Notes under the pieces: model-generated | Told to the model about the DNA's origin: nothing | The model's database searches: none | The model's input: only the letters and a program-made list of their open reading frames with translations | Part shown: one piece after another, positions 30,974 through 42,332 of the stretch | Numbering within the stretch: the first letter of the stretch is position 1 | How the letters are laid out: each line of letters starts with the position of its first letter | Position numbers and translations under genes: made by a program | From: Ochromonas danica | Taxonomy: Eukaryota; Sar; Chrysophyceae; Chromulinales; Chromulinaceae | Assembly: GCA_015146655.1 (NCBI GenBank) | Contig: VKHL01000171.1 | Location: 1 to 55,989 of the forward strand | Length of the DNA: 55,989 nucleotides | Direction of reading: 5' to 3'

Positions 30974-33900
30974 TCACCGCAAATTGGAAGAAGGTTCAGG
31001 TGTTACAAGATTGCTTCGAAAGATAGCACTCCACATGGAAGTAAACAACGATCGTGATCCTCCAGCAGGCCGCTGTAACTGTTTGCGATGCGCCTGGTTG
31101 TCGTGCTGGGAGGGACCAACCGTTCGGAGGTCCAGAACACTGGAATCATACGGACTCGAAGGGTGTAGTGTACTTCGAGAAAGTGCTGCAGGACCAACAT
31201 GAGAACTAGCACTATTACCATTGACGATCGCAGTATTATTTGTCGTTCGCGGGCTCGACGAGGCAATCGCAGGAATATTTCTTCTAGTTTCACGCCTAGT
31301 GAAGAAACGGATCACAGAATGAAACACAGATCTACTGTTAGTAGTAGTGGAGCTCGCCATCATGCCCACACCACTATTATTGCCACTGCTCGGCAATTGC
31401 TGCATTGAAACACGAGAAGGTTGTCTTGCCAGACCATTGCCTCCTGAGTTCATCTTAGAAGATCGCTTCCTCTTCCTTAGTCTCTTTTTCGAACTACCAC
31501 CTTGAGATAAATTACCCGCAGATGGTTGTCTTCGTAAGGATGTTGTTGATTGAGATGGAGCAGTGATCGTAGAGGAAGGAAGAGCAGCAGCAGGTCGTCT
31601 CGTGCTTGTAGCCAGGTAAGCAAATGAACCACTCGATTGAGAGCATTTCAACCCATCCTCATTCTCTCCTTCTACCACAGTGCTCATGACTTTATTAGGA
31701 GGTTCTGATGCAGCAGGATCAGCTTCCATAACCTGGGCTGAGAGGTCAGTTCGCACATTAATGGGTGAAGGAGGTTTGGCAATTGCCTTGGTATTGAAAC
31801 TATTGCGTTTCAAAGGAATATTAGCAGTCATACCAGGTGGTATAACTCCTCCTGTTGTTGATGTTGCTGCAGTACTCCCTAGAGAGGTAGCTGCAAGAAG
31901 AGATGATAACTTAATGCTACCCACATTTTGTTTCTCTGTTTGCTGAGTATGTCGCTCGATAGCATAATTCTGTTCTATTGCTGCTGATATCTCTTCCTTA
32001 TTGGAGAGTTTAAAATAACAAGGCAAGAGAATCATAAAGGCTACACTTTGTGGTTCGGGTAGTCGACGCATGAAATGTCTTGGAGCAACCATGATCATTG
32101 CTTTTGGATCAATTTCATACAAGAAATCACCCAAGACACGCATTAACTCACCAGTATTGACTAATGGTGAGAAGTTTTGTGGAAAGATTGGTGGCTTTCT
32201 CACTTGCAATCGATCACTACCATGAGAGCTACCAGCAATTAACATACCCATAGAGTCCATGATATCTAATGGTTGGAAGAGAATACGAAGATAACCATGT
32301 TGGATAAAGCCTTTATTGGTGACGACTGGCTTAACATCTGTATTGATAGATAGGTTTAGATTGAGTTTCCTTTCTCCATAGATACTTGCACCACTGCAGC
32401 AGCTGTCTCGACTGTCACAAGAAGGAACACCTGAAGGCATTCCTTCATCTGGTAATGGTGTGCTAACTTGAGCAGGGGAATCAGCATGAACACTAAGTCC
32501 ATTATCATCATCACCTGCGCGATCATCAAATGACTGCGATGACGATCGAGAAGAGAGGATAGAAGGTACAGCGACAGGATCATTAAGTCGATTAGGAGAA
32601 GCAGCGTGTCGAATGATACTACCAATATCAATTTGCATGGCATTATTCATGATTTCAACGATATTCAAGTCATCTGTATTTCCTCGTAGGTTTGTATTGA
32701 TAGACAAGTTTGTCTCTACCACCTTATCTGGACTACTAGCACTACTACTACTACCACCTGCTGTCATGTCTCCTTTATTACCACTTTTCTCATCACTCAT
32801 GTCTGTCATATTAAAGGTATAAGAATCTACGTTGTCTGCTCGTATAGTTTCATGAGATGGTTTTCTAGAACCTCCAAGAGTAGTAGCTGCTGTATTTTTA
32901 CTATCTAATCGTGGACTGTCCATAGTGTGTACATTGGGGATATTTCTTGCTCCAATAGCAAAATTGTCCATACTTAACGCACTGACAATAGTCTGTCCTA
33001 ACATCACCTCCCTCATACGATTATCAACATTAACACCTAATCCTGTACCTTGTTTTCTGTTATTCTTGTTTCCTTTATTCCTTTCTCTCTCTACAAGATG
33101 TCGTACATTACCATATCGTGGACTGTAATAATCAATCATAGATCCAGTTTCAAAAGATATACGAATTTGAGCACTACTACAGAATTTAGCCCAACGAAAG
33201 ACTAATCCTTCTAAGAAGAAGATCAGATGAGAGTAGAATGTTCGATGCGGACAGTGTGCTAGTTGTGCTGAGAGATCAAATGCCCACATTAATGAGTGCT
33301 CAGGAATTAGTTTGGACAACCCTTCTAACGCCGTGTTCATACTCTACATAACCCATATAAACCCTCATTAGCTGCTGACCGACAGCGAACTGATAACAAG
33401 AAGTCAAAAAAGCCTTACCTCTACGATACCCACACATTCTGCTTCGAAACATTTGATGTAATAACTGTTTTTGTCACGTGCTGTATAATGTTGTGCAACC
33501 AATAGAGCACGTTCAACACTATCTTGTGTATGTTGTTGAACAACCTGGAAATGATTTGCAAGGTCTGTCATTTCTTTCCAAAGCGACTTTTCATCTTCAC
33601 CCGTCGTGAATCCATGTCTCACAGTCATGGAAGGAGCTGGTTGATAAAGAGATGCTGGAAGAGCTAAACTCACTCCAGATTGTTGATGAGAGTTCGCAGC
33701 TAGTCGTTTCGAAGCGGATTTGTTCATAGACTGAGAGCGACCAATATTCATCGATGCATTCGAATCTCCCCCCGTGGCAAGAGAAGCAGCCATTTGAATA
33801 CCTCGAGAAATCATTCCTAAGAAAGTACCACGACTAACAGACGTATCCATGGACGCGTTGGTCGAAGTGTGGGAGGATTCACTACTGTTCTTGTTGCTCT

Positions 33901-34877
33901 TAAGCGACGGACCAGTCGTTCCTTTTACCGACATTTGGGTTGTTCCCCCAAAAGAAAATGTATTGTTGGATATCATTCGACGAGAAGAGGTGATCGATCG
34001 ATAAAGAGTCTTCATTTTCTCTGCGTACTCTGTAGTAACTTGCAAATGCGCCTATCACATCACATCACATATAAGTATCGCAAAATTAGCAAAATTAACA
34101 TTCTGGTTTATGTATGTGGATCACAGCAATATACAACAACTACTACCATGGTGCAACACTCGCTCTAAAGCTTACCTTAACACTGGATAATAAAACAGAA
34201 CTGATAGTTAAGTTGGCAATTGTATTGGCAATGGCTACAGTCCGTCGCAGTTGATATCGTTCTTCCATGGAGGCAGACAACTCACATGCCAGATAGATAT
34301 CATCTGCAGAGAACTTCTTCGGCTCATTGGCAGTGATCATTAACGTACCAATCTGACCATCTAGCATAATCATACTCACTCCAAGATAAGCTCGTACACC
34401 ATATCGAAGATGATCCATAAATTTGGGTTTAATTCGTGGATCAGAGAGAATATCATATGAAACAAGGAAAGAATGATATCCTGGACCACGTGCATTGGTG
34501 AAGAGATGTCGATTCGAGTTTCCATCAACAATAAAAGCGGTTGACATCTATGACAACGACCAGCAGAGTAACACAACCGTGTTAGTGTGAGCAGACTACA
34601 TGAGGATTAGGACGTCAAAAGAAGGTAATCTCACCTTAATTTTTCTACGTAAGATAGAAAGTAACGGCCAGCATTCTTTCGTCATAGTCTCATTCGTACG
34701 AATCCCACACAAGGACAAGGCGGTCTCGGCGAAGAGCAGCTCGTCTTGATTGACCTCACCCGACGGCTCCTCACCGCCAGCACCAGCACTACTACCAGCA
34801 CTGAGTGAAGGAGGAGGTGATGACGATGACGATGACGGTGCCTGATCGTGACCTGAGGGTAATGTTGAAACTATCAT
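30974..34877 (-). CDS. GAF-domain protein with large disordered C-terminus (~1,205 aa)
   Basis: Four exons, 34877-34635, 34547-34176, 34051-33419 and 33343-30974, all with phase-0 introns of 75-124 nt, give 1,205 residues. Residues about 45-185 resemble a GAF sensor domain: LLSILRRKIK, then FMDHLRYGVRAYLGVSMI and IGTLMITANEPKKFSADDIYL, ending in a long helix, as in phytochrome or phosphodiesterase GAFs. No bilin-binding or kinase motif is visible. A second folded block at about 415-450 (SMNTALEGLSKLIPEHSLMW, AKFCSSAQIRISFE) and another at about 750-880 (HGYLRILFQPLDIMDSMGM, FMRRLPEPQSVAFMILLPCYFKL) are joined by Ser/Asn-rich linkers. The C-terminus has a strong basic cluster (KKRLRKRKRSSK). 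I do not know the family; a signalling scaffold with ligand-sensing GAF is inference. Confidence 0.75.
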
Positions 34878-35292
34878 GGCCGATCAGACGTCTCTCTCTT
34901 CTTATTGATTTATATATCTATCAAATCCTAGGCATGACAAAGGACAATAATAGAATAGAGATAGATAGAGAATAATAATAATAGCAATTTTCTTTGCAGT
35001 AATTTCCCAACACTGACAAGCAAACACACTTTAATTCCAAATTGCTCAATCAAGTCGTCGTGGCACGCACTGGCACTCACTTCTCTTCTCTTCCGTTGCA
35101 CTTAGCCAACAGGTACTTTAAAAACTCACATTTCTGACTTTGATACAATAAAGAATCGACTTCCATGTAAACGGATCTCCGGAGTATTCCATGGAATTGT
35201 GTGGAACGCATGGTGCTGCACGACAAAACCCAAGCCAAAGGCGTCGTGGCAAGAAAGAACAAGTCAAAGGTCCGTCTAGTCCAGTCAAGAGC
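34878..35292. promoter_or_regulatory. Divergent region, GAF gene / small mitochondrial gene
   Basis: About 415 bp with AATAATAAT at about 34970 and no gene. In-frame sequence upstream of 35293 (from 35191) is open and could extend the downstream protein by 34 residues, but it lacks a presequence character. Confidence 0.4.
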
Positions 35293-35700
35293 ATGTTGAA
35301 GGTCTTTACAACCTCTTTAAGAACTACTAGATTTGTTCGAAATCTAGCAACAGAATCCAAATATCAATGTCGTATTCCTCCCCCACCACCAGAACCTAGG
35401 AAAGACAAGTTGAGATTGGTAACCTGCACGGGTAAGTCAACACTCAATCAATTGCCCAAGTTCTCTCTCTTTCTCTGTTCTATATGATTCATTGTGTGAA
35501 AAAATGAATATCTTGTTTTGTGTTCAGTGGTGATGGCCATCGTCATCGGTCTCTTCATGCTGCCCAAGACGGATGACGAGGACCCACTGGATTTCAGCAC
35601 TCTCTTCAATATCCCCGCTCCTGTCGATCCTGCTGCTGCTGCTTCTTCTACTCCTTCCGAACCTGCCAGTTCCTCTCCTGCTAAAGAAAAGGGAAAGTAG
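35293..35700 (+). CDS. Small single-pass protein with mitochondrial-type presequence
   Basis: Exons 35293-35431 and 35528-35700 (96-nt intron, phase 1) give about 103 residues. The chosen ATG at 35293 starts an Arg/Ser/Thr-rich presequence (MLKVFTTSLRTTRFVRNLAT), then a proline run (IPPPPPEP), one membrane span (VVMAIVIGLFML) created by the splice, and an acidic Pro/Ala/Ser-rich tail. An upstream in-frame ATG at 35191 would add 34 residues with no targeting character. I do not recognise the family; the size and topology suggest a respiratory-chain or assembly accessory protein of the inner membrane. Confidence 0.6.
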
Positions 35701-36034
35701 AGGATGGATGATACCAGCACCACCACCGCCTCAACATTTCTAGTGTGTAGTAGTCTACTGTAGGGTGAACTAGGAGATCCTATTCCAGGGTTATTCCCCT
35801 GTCATTCTCCTTAACTCAAGTGTGGAATAACGTTAATATCAGACGATATACTGAAAGTAATCATAAATATCCAATATCTGATGTAAATTCTGTCTGAGGA
35901 ACGTGTTCAACTTTTGCGGGTTTTAACTAAGAAATAATGACTTTGCTGGGTGATGGAAGGGACCAGTTCCATCACAATCCAATAAGAAGGACTTGCTAGT
36001 TTGCTATCATAACCAACACAAACACACACAAATC
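35701..36034. other. Short spacer between co-directional small genes
   Basis: 334 bp with no recognisable feature apart from a modest palindromic stretch around GGAGATCC...ATTCTCC (35769-35811), which could be a 3'-end structure. Confidence 0.35.
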
Positions 36035-36358
36035 ATGAGTGATCAAGCTGACAAGGACTATCGTACTCTACAATCAGAAACTGCCAAGCATCATGGAGGG
36101 AAAATTCCTAAAGGTTCCGAGGCTGCCAAAGCTCAATCAAAGGCTGAAGCTGACGAAGACAAAGACTTCAACACGACGCTTGTTAGAGGTATCGCGCAAA
36201 GTCAAGGCGAAAAGCCTCCTGAAGCTGTGTTGGAACACCATGTATCGCTTCCAGAGGACACGATGAAGCAGGAAGAACAGCTGCTGGAGGAGAAAAGGAG
36301 AAAGACTGAAGAGGAAATGCAGAAATCCTCTCACTTTGCCAATACCACCACTCCTTAA
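36035..36358 (+). CDS. Small hydrophilic SMP/LEA-like protein
   Basis: 107 residues from the ATG at 36035; no intron. The sequence is highly charged and lacks hydrophobic segments. The segment KIPKGSEAAKAQSKAEAD resembles the seed-maturation-protein (SMP) motif of LEA-type proteins, followed by DFNTTLVRGIAQSQGEKPPE and a Glu/Lys/Gln helix (EEQLLEEKRRKTEEEMQ). SMP-domain proteins accumulate under desiccation or stress in plants and occur as short open frames in algae and fungi. A disordered stress-protective protein is the best reading, but the motif match is by eye only. Confidence 0.5.
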   Translation: MSDQADKDYRTLQSETAKHHGGKIPKGSEAAKAQSKAEADEDKDFNTTLVRGIAQSQGEKPPEAVLEHHVSLPEDTMKQEEQLLEEKRRKTEEEMQKSSHFANTTTP

Positions 36359-36591
36359 TCAATCGACTTGCTTCTATTTCCTTTTTTGTGCCGCTTCCTT
36401 TCCTTGGCATCATTTCCTTGTTAGCATTTGAATAACTCTGTCAGAATGATGAAAATCCTGTGATGGATTAAAAGCCAAATTACTTTAATAATTGCCCAAC
36501 AAGGAGCATTGATATTTCTTTCACGATACTGTGTGTAGTAAACAACTCATTCTCAAGGGTATAAAGCCAGAAAGAGTGATGTCTCACTTGA

Positions 36592-38626
36592 TCAAGCCTG
36601 GTCATTAGCAACAGCAGGCTGCTCTACGGGAGTCTCCTCCACTGGCTGTTGAGGAGCAACTGGTTCAGCAGCAGGAGTGGATTCCTTCTCCTCGGGTTGC
36701 TCCACAGGTTGTTCGGAAGCAGGTGCTGCTTGAGCGGGCTGCTCAGCAGCAACAGGTTCGGCAACAACTGGCTGTTCCGCAGGAGTCTCGACAACTGGAG
36801 CTGGTTGCTCCACAGGTTGCTCTGGGGCAGGAGCTTCGGGCTCTGGTTGAGGAGCAGGTTGTTCAGGGGCAGGAACCACAGGCTCTGGTTGAGGAGCAGG
36901 TTGCTCAGGGACAGGAACCACAGGCTCAGGCTGAGGAGCAGGTTGTTCAGGAGTGGTCTTATCTTTGTTGGACTTGGTGCTCTTCTTATGCTTGTGCTCA
37001 GGTTCAGCAGTAACTGGTTGTTCAGGAAGAGGTTCTGGCTGAGGAGTAACAGGCTCCTCTTCCTTGGGTTGTTCCACAGGTTGTTCTACTGGTTCAGGAG
37101 TGGTCTTGTCTTTGTTGGACTTGGCGCTCTTCTTGTGCTTGTGCTCAGGGGAGGTCTCAGGAGTAACTGGCTGCTCAGCTGGGGTCTCCACCACAGGAGC
37201 GGGTTGTTCAGGCACAGGTTCCACAGGAGCAGGTTGTTCAGGGGCAGGAACTTCAGGCTCGGGCTGAGGAGCTGGTTGTTCAGGGGCGGGAACTTCAGGC
37301 TCTGGTTGAGGAGCAGGTTGTTCAGGGGCAGGAACCACAGGCTCTGGTTGAGGAGCAGGTTGTTCAGGGGCAGGGTTGGTTTTGCCATCCTTGGGCTTGT
37401 CCTTCTTGTTGAGCTTATCCTGAGCTTTATGCAAGATATCATCCACCACAGGTACGATATCCTTAACAGGAGGGATAGTAGCACTAATATCCACATGATG
37501 AGGAACCTTCACAGGAGGAAGCTCAGGAACCTTCACAGGAGGAAAGTTTGGAATGTCCACATCAATGAGCGGTTGATGGGAAGGTTCAGCTGACGGATGA
37601 GCAGTAGGCTTGGCTGTGGGTTTCTTTGATCTCAAATACTTTCGATATTCCTCCTAAACACAATCGATTCAACAACAAGAGGTAACAAGCAGGACACAAG
37701 ACAAGACAGCTCAAGCATGTCTTACAGGAACATATTGAACCCAAGGAGCAGCAGTAGGGCCTTTCACAGGAGAAGGTGTCGGAGCTGTCTTCTTATAAGG
37801 ATCGTATGCATCGGGAATATATTGAGACCAAGGACGCGTATCATCACCAGCAGTGGCGGGAGAAGAAGAAGAAGAAGAAGAAGAAGATGAGGAGGAGGAG
37901 CTGTCTTTACTGGACTTCTTGTCGTGATGATGGTCTAGTAGCACATAACACAGTCCCATATCAATCATGCAAACGATGAAGACAAGTCACTAGGCTAACC
38001 TGTTGGTGATGTCGAAGCAGCAGGTGGTGGGGGAGTTGGATGGGAGTAGGACACAGCGTCATTCACACAGTAGCAACGATTGTCCAATCCCACCGTGAGT
38101 GAGCAAGTGCGAGAATGATGAGGTCCATAGATCCAATCACAACAAAATACTTCACCGGACTCATCCTAAACAATCATAAGAGATCAAGACAGAAGGCAGA
38201 TCATTATTCTCTGTTTGAACACAACACCAACAACAATAGCAACACCAAAAAACAAAACCAACAAATTTTGACATAAGGACAGCTTCTAATACTAACCTTG
38301 TAGGTAGAACAAGAATCACTACAACTTGTCTGACAAGGTGAATAGAGTGAAGGAAGATGACCATGAGAGAGTTGTTGGTCATTAGTTTGCACTCTGTTTA
38401 ATGTCATCAACCCCAAGGCACCAAGCAAAACAAAAGAAGCAACCAGAGTCCAATAGCGAATACGAGAAGATGTTTTCACAAGATTATCTTCTTCTTTAGA
38501 TAAAGAAAGAGTGTCTTCATGAAGAAGAGAAGTAGTCTCTTCAACATCTTCTTGTTTGGAATGTGGAATTTCAGCATATCCTTCTGATTCACGCCATTTA
38601 CCAGTTACAGCTGAAAAGACTTTCAT
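36592..38626 (-). CDS. Type II membrane protein with Pro/Glu/Gln repeat ectodomain
   Basis: Four exons (38626-38297, 38165-38000, 37934-37726, 37653-36592) give about 588 residues. The N-terminal ~55 residues are polar and cytosolic, followed by one span (YWTLVASFVLLGALGLMTL). Outside lies a short Cys-rich module split by the first intron (SPCQTSCSDSCSTYK, then EVFCCDWIYG and CYCVNDAVSY; about eight cysteines), then a serine tract (encoded by AGA/AAG-type triplets on the plus strand) and about 350 residues of EQPAPQPEP-type repeats broken by two KHKKS-KSNKDKTTPE modules. The repeat is extended and probably a stalk or wall-linked region. All three introns fall in the ectodomain. No enzymatic domain is seen, and I do not recognise the family. 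Confidence 0.7.
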
Positions 38627-39055
38627 GATGATAGAAATACTTCTTCTGAAGAAAAGAAATAATCAATAGTGAAGGATAGATGGATAAGGTAGGATTCAAG
38701 TGGTATGTCAACCGGCAGACAGACTCAAATAGTCCAACAGTTTGGTTCTTGTTGTTGTTTTGTTGAAGACTTGCCTCAGCCAGGAGATCGCAGCATGGAG
38801 ATCCATGGAATCCATCTACTTTCCATGGCTGATTCCATCATCGTTTTTTGTTTCATTTCTTGGATATGAAATGTATTGAATGAAGCCTAGCAGAAAGTTG
38901 CGAGAGACCATTGACTGGATTCAGTCAGGATGTTGAGTTCAGGTTCTTAGAAGTGATAGAATGTGGTTACTAAGCTCTGATGCTCACCCCATATCTTTGT
39001 TATCAACACATTGTCATACTGTAGTTACAGCTATTCTATAATAGGAGGTTAGCAT
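38627..39055. other. Intergenic, no supported gene
   Basis: About 430 bp upstream of the repeat-ectodomain gene. It contains CCATGGAATCCATC...TTCCATGGC (38802-38830), an imperfect inverted pair around CCATGG; otherwise featureless. Confidence 0.4.
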
Positions 39056-41261
39056 TTATTTCCTCTTGCTCTTCGACTTATTACTACCTCCTCCTAAAGG
39101 TGCACCTGGCCTAACAGATCCTGCGCCAAGAGATCCAAACGAACCAAATCCACCTAGTCGGACAAAGCAATTAGACGATAACATTTCACTATAAGGTTAA
39201 ATACAGGAACGTACCTGGAGCAGCGGGAGCGTTAGATGAAGCAGCCGCCCCAAAGGAACCAAAAGCAGGTGGAGCGGCAGTTGTTGAAACAGACAGTCCA
39301 AAGCCAGGTGTTGTCGCTGCAGGAGCTGCTGGGGCACCAAAAGATAGTCCACCACCAGTACCAAAGCCACCTAACGTGCTGGTTCCAGCAGCAGGGTTCG
39401 TGCCATTGGTAGGTGCTGCAGCAGGCGTCGTGCCAAATCCAAATCCAGTCGTAGTGGTAGCAGGAGCTGTAGCACCAGTGCTGGTGTTACCTGTTAATCC
39501 AGCGCCAAACCCAAAGCCTGTTGTCGCTGTTCCTGCCGCAGGTAAAGCAGTTCCAGTAGTGGCCGCCGGTTGACCAAAGCCACTGAATCCGAGAGAATTA
39601 GGAGCAGTAGTGGCACTGCCTGTAGCGCTAGTTGACACCGCAGGAGTGTTGGAGGCTTGTTGGAGGTAATAACGCTCAGACTCACTTTTAATACGTTGTT
39701 CAGCTTGTTTCTTCTCAGCCGCTTCTTTGCGATCAGCTAATTCAAAAGGACTAGGCTCTAATGCCACATCTCCTCCTCGTGCTGCTCGACGACGAAGATA
39801 TTCCGATCTCATTTCTTCTGCCATTTGATGAATAACCTGTACATCTGCAGCAATTTGACCAAAGATCTCTGCTTGTTGTTTAATCAATGTCAACAATTGT
39901 GCAGGTCCAATCTTCGTATTAGATGGTGGGATATTAGCTCTAGGTCGAAGATGAATAACAGATGATGAACTTTCTTGTTGACTTCTCAACCTTGCACTCA
40001 CAAAGCGTTCTAAGTTAGCCACAGTGGAAATAGATTCCTCTAGACGCTTCTCTAACTTCTCTAAGGACAACGTATAGAAGCGATTGGGAAGAATCTCATC
40101 AAGTAAGACTGTTCTACCACCAGAAATACCTCCACCACGATTACGAATTTGATTTAAACCATTTGAAGAAGCAATACGATATTCACGGTGAAGCGTTTTC
40201 ATCTCATCAAGAAATGGTTTTATTGTTTCTTTCAAATTTGATTGATACGTTTCCAGTTTAACCACTTGTAAATGCAAGATTTGTAATGTATCGTGTAATT
40301 CATGTGCTGCCTTATTCTCCACGCGACTTTTAATCGCCGCTAAAGTGTTACGCATGGGTTCTTTAAATTCTCGGAAAGTTCGATCAATTTCATCACGATA
40401 TGGTTGAGGAAGATCACTGTATTTGGTTTCCAGAGGAATCTTCTCCTCTAGAACAGCTGGTTTTGCACCTCCCATGCCACCAAAGCTGAGAGAGGATGTC
40501 GTTCCTAAGGTTGAAGTAGCACCAAAACCAGTTGTACCAAAGCCGGTAGTGCCAAAGGAAGTGGTAGGAGCCGTTGTACCAAAGCCCCCACCAGTTGTTG
40601 TTCCCGTCCCAAATCCAGACAAACCAGAGGTTGTACCAAAGCCAGTGGTTCCAAAGCCAGTAGTTGCAGGCTTAGCAGCTGTATTGGACGCACCAAAGGC
40701 ACCACCACCTAATGATCCAAAGCCTCCAAAGCCCCCAGTGGTACCAGTCGTCGTCGTGGCAGCTGGAGTCCCAAATCCACCAAATGTTGGAGCAGCACCT
40801 GTTGTAGTTGAACTACCAAAAGCTGATCCACTTGATGGCGCACCAAAGGCATTGCCACCGGTTGTATTAGATCCAAATGCTGAAGGAGATCCAAACCCTG
40901 TCGTTGTGGTCGAAGTACTACCAAAAGCAGGTGCTGTATTTGTTCCTCCTAGTCCAAAGGAAGGTGTAGTCGTGGACGCTCCAAAAGCCGGTGCTGTCGC
41001 AGTAGTTCCAGTAGTGCTTCCAAACGCGGATGTCGTACCAAAGCCTCCAGTGGTGGTGCCCGACGGATTGGAACCAAATCCACCCACAGAGGGAGTAGTA
41101 CCAAAGGCTGAAGTCGTACCACTAGGTGCTCCGAAGGCAGAAGATGCCCCAAAGGTGGTGCCACCGACTGCTGGCGCTGGACTGCCAAACCCCGTGCCAG
41201 TGGTACTGCCAAATGTTGTGCTACCTGCTGGTTTCGCACTACCAAAGCCAAAAGTTGCCAT
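39056..41261 (-). CDS. NUP58: FG nucleoporin, Nup58/NUPL1-like
   Basis: Exon 1 (41261-39215) and a short exon 2 (39153-39056), with a 61-nt intron in phase 1, give 714 residues. Residues 1-265 are GFG/FG repeats rich in Thr/Ser/Ala (FGFGSAKPAGSTTFG at the start). Residues about 270-530 form a coiled-coil centre (IPLETKYSDLPQPYRDEIDR, ELHDTLQILHLQVVKLETYQ). Then come about 150 further residues of FG repeats. The second exon completes GGFGSFGSLG and ends with a basic KSKSKRK tail. FG-coil-FG with a basic end is the architecture of Nup58 in the Nup62-Nup58-Nup54 central-channel complex. Nup62 and Nup54 lack a C-terminal FG block, so Nup58 is the best family choice. The FG phenylalanines bind transport receptors. 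Confidence 0.8.
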
Positions 41262-41636
41262 TGATATAAGATAGAATTAGATAGAAAGATAAAGAAAAGA
41301 GAGTGGAAATTTCTTCTTTATTTTTAAAATAAACAAGAGCTTTCTTTCTCTTCTTCTCACTCTTCTTCTCGACCAACAACTCCATCCTCTCATCACCCCA
41401 AACCTAGACCTAAACCCAGACTTCTAGACTTCTAGATTCCTAGATCTAGATAAGCCAGATCACCAGACTTGGACAAACCCGCCGAGTACTTCAAGAAACG
41501 CGTTTTTGTCTACTCACCAAAGAAATTCCAACAATTGGTGAATTAATTCATTCCCTTACTGTGTCATCATATTGATCACACATAATCAATCCCTCATCCC
41601 CACCTACCCACGTATTTATATAACAAGACAATAGTA
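41262..41636. promoter_or_regulatory. Divergent region nucleoporin / PC4, with an ACGCGT site
   Basis: 375 bp. It contains ACGCGT at 41498-41503, a CTAGA-rich stretch at about 41405-41450 (CTTCTAGACTTCTAGATTCC...), and TTTATATAA at about 41616-41624, 13 bp before the PC4 start. Both nuclear genes probably share this region. Confidence 0.5.
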
Positions 41637-42332
41637 ATGAAGAAGAGGTCAGCAGTGTTTGATGAAGAAGCTTCTGATGAAGAAGAACAGCAAGAAGTCG
41701 AGCAGAGCAAGAAGAAGAAAGCAGCGGTGAAGGAAGCTGTAGAGGAGGAGGAGGAGGAGGAAGGTCAGTCAACACTCACACAGACTATGCATACTATACA
41801 CACTGTAGACACATTGACATACCCCCACTGCCCCTACCCCTTCGCCTTGTCTCTCATCATCATTGTTTATCATCACCACCACACTGTGATACTGTGATGC
41901 AATAGTTAAACCTGCTGCTAAGAAGGCCAAAGGAAGTGGTGGAGGAGAAGCTGTCTTTGAGCTAGGTAGACAGTACTTCTCTCTCACTAATGGATGACGT
42001 GTCTCATCACTGCCACTACCCTCCTCCCTGTGCACCATACCATCTGTTAGGTGGAAAGAGGAAAGCCTCAGTGAGCACCTTCAAGGGGAAGGTCTACATT
42101 AACATCCGCGAGTTCTACGAGGACAAGTTGACAGGTGAAGAGAAGCCTGGCTCCAAGGGCATTGCCCTCACCATCGAGCAGTGGAAGGTTCTTCTCAGTC
42201 AGGTCAGCCTCTCACCCTTCTCCTCATGACTGACTGACTGACTGACTGACTGCTCCTGTATTGCTGTCTTGTGGTCTATGTTTCTTATAGGCGGAAGAGA
42301 TCAACGCAGCTGTTGCAGGTCGATCAAAATAG
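41637..42332 (+). CDS. SUB1: PC4/SUB1-type transcriptional coactivator
   Basis: Four exons (41637-41763, 41906-41965, 42051-42202, 42291-42332) with introns of 142, 85 and 88 nt give 126 residues. The N-terminus is acidic and lysine-rich (DEEASDEEEQQEV, SKKKKAAVKEA), then comes the PC4 ssDNA-binding core across exons 2-4: AVFELGGKRKASVSTFKGK, YINIREFYEDKLTGEEKPG, KGIALTIEQWKVLLSQ. The PC4 fold binds melted promoter DNA and supports RNA polymerase II reinitiation and repair. The spacing of the DIRE(Y)-like and GKKGI-like segments agrees with animal and plant PC4. Splices are phase 1, 1, 0. Confidence 0.9.

Noticed and set aside
36649-37593. Plus-strand Arg/Leu/Ser-rich frame of 314 codons
   Set aside because: Antisense to the EQPAPQPEP repeats; the spliced minus-strand gene explains the region.
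40423-41274. Long plus-strand frame rich in Pro/Val
   Set aside because: It is the antisense of the FG repeats of the nucleoporin; the pattern follows from the repeat codons.
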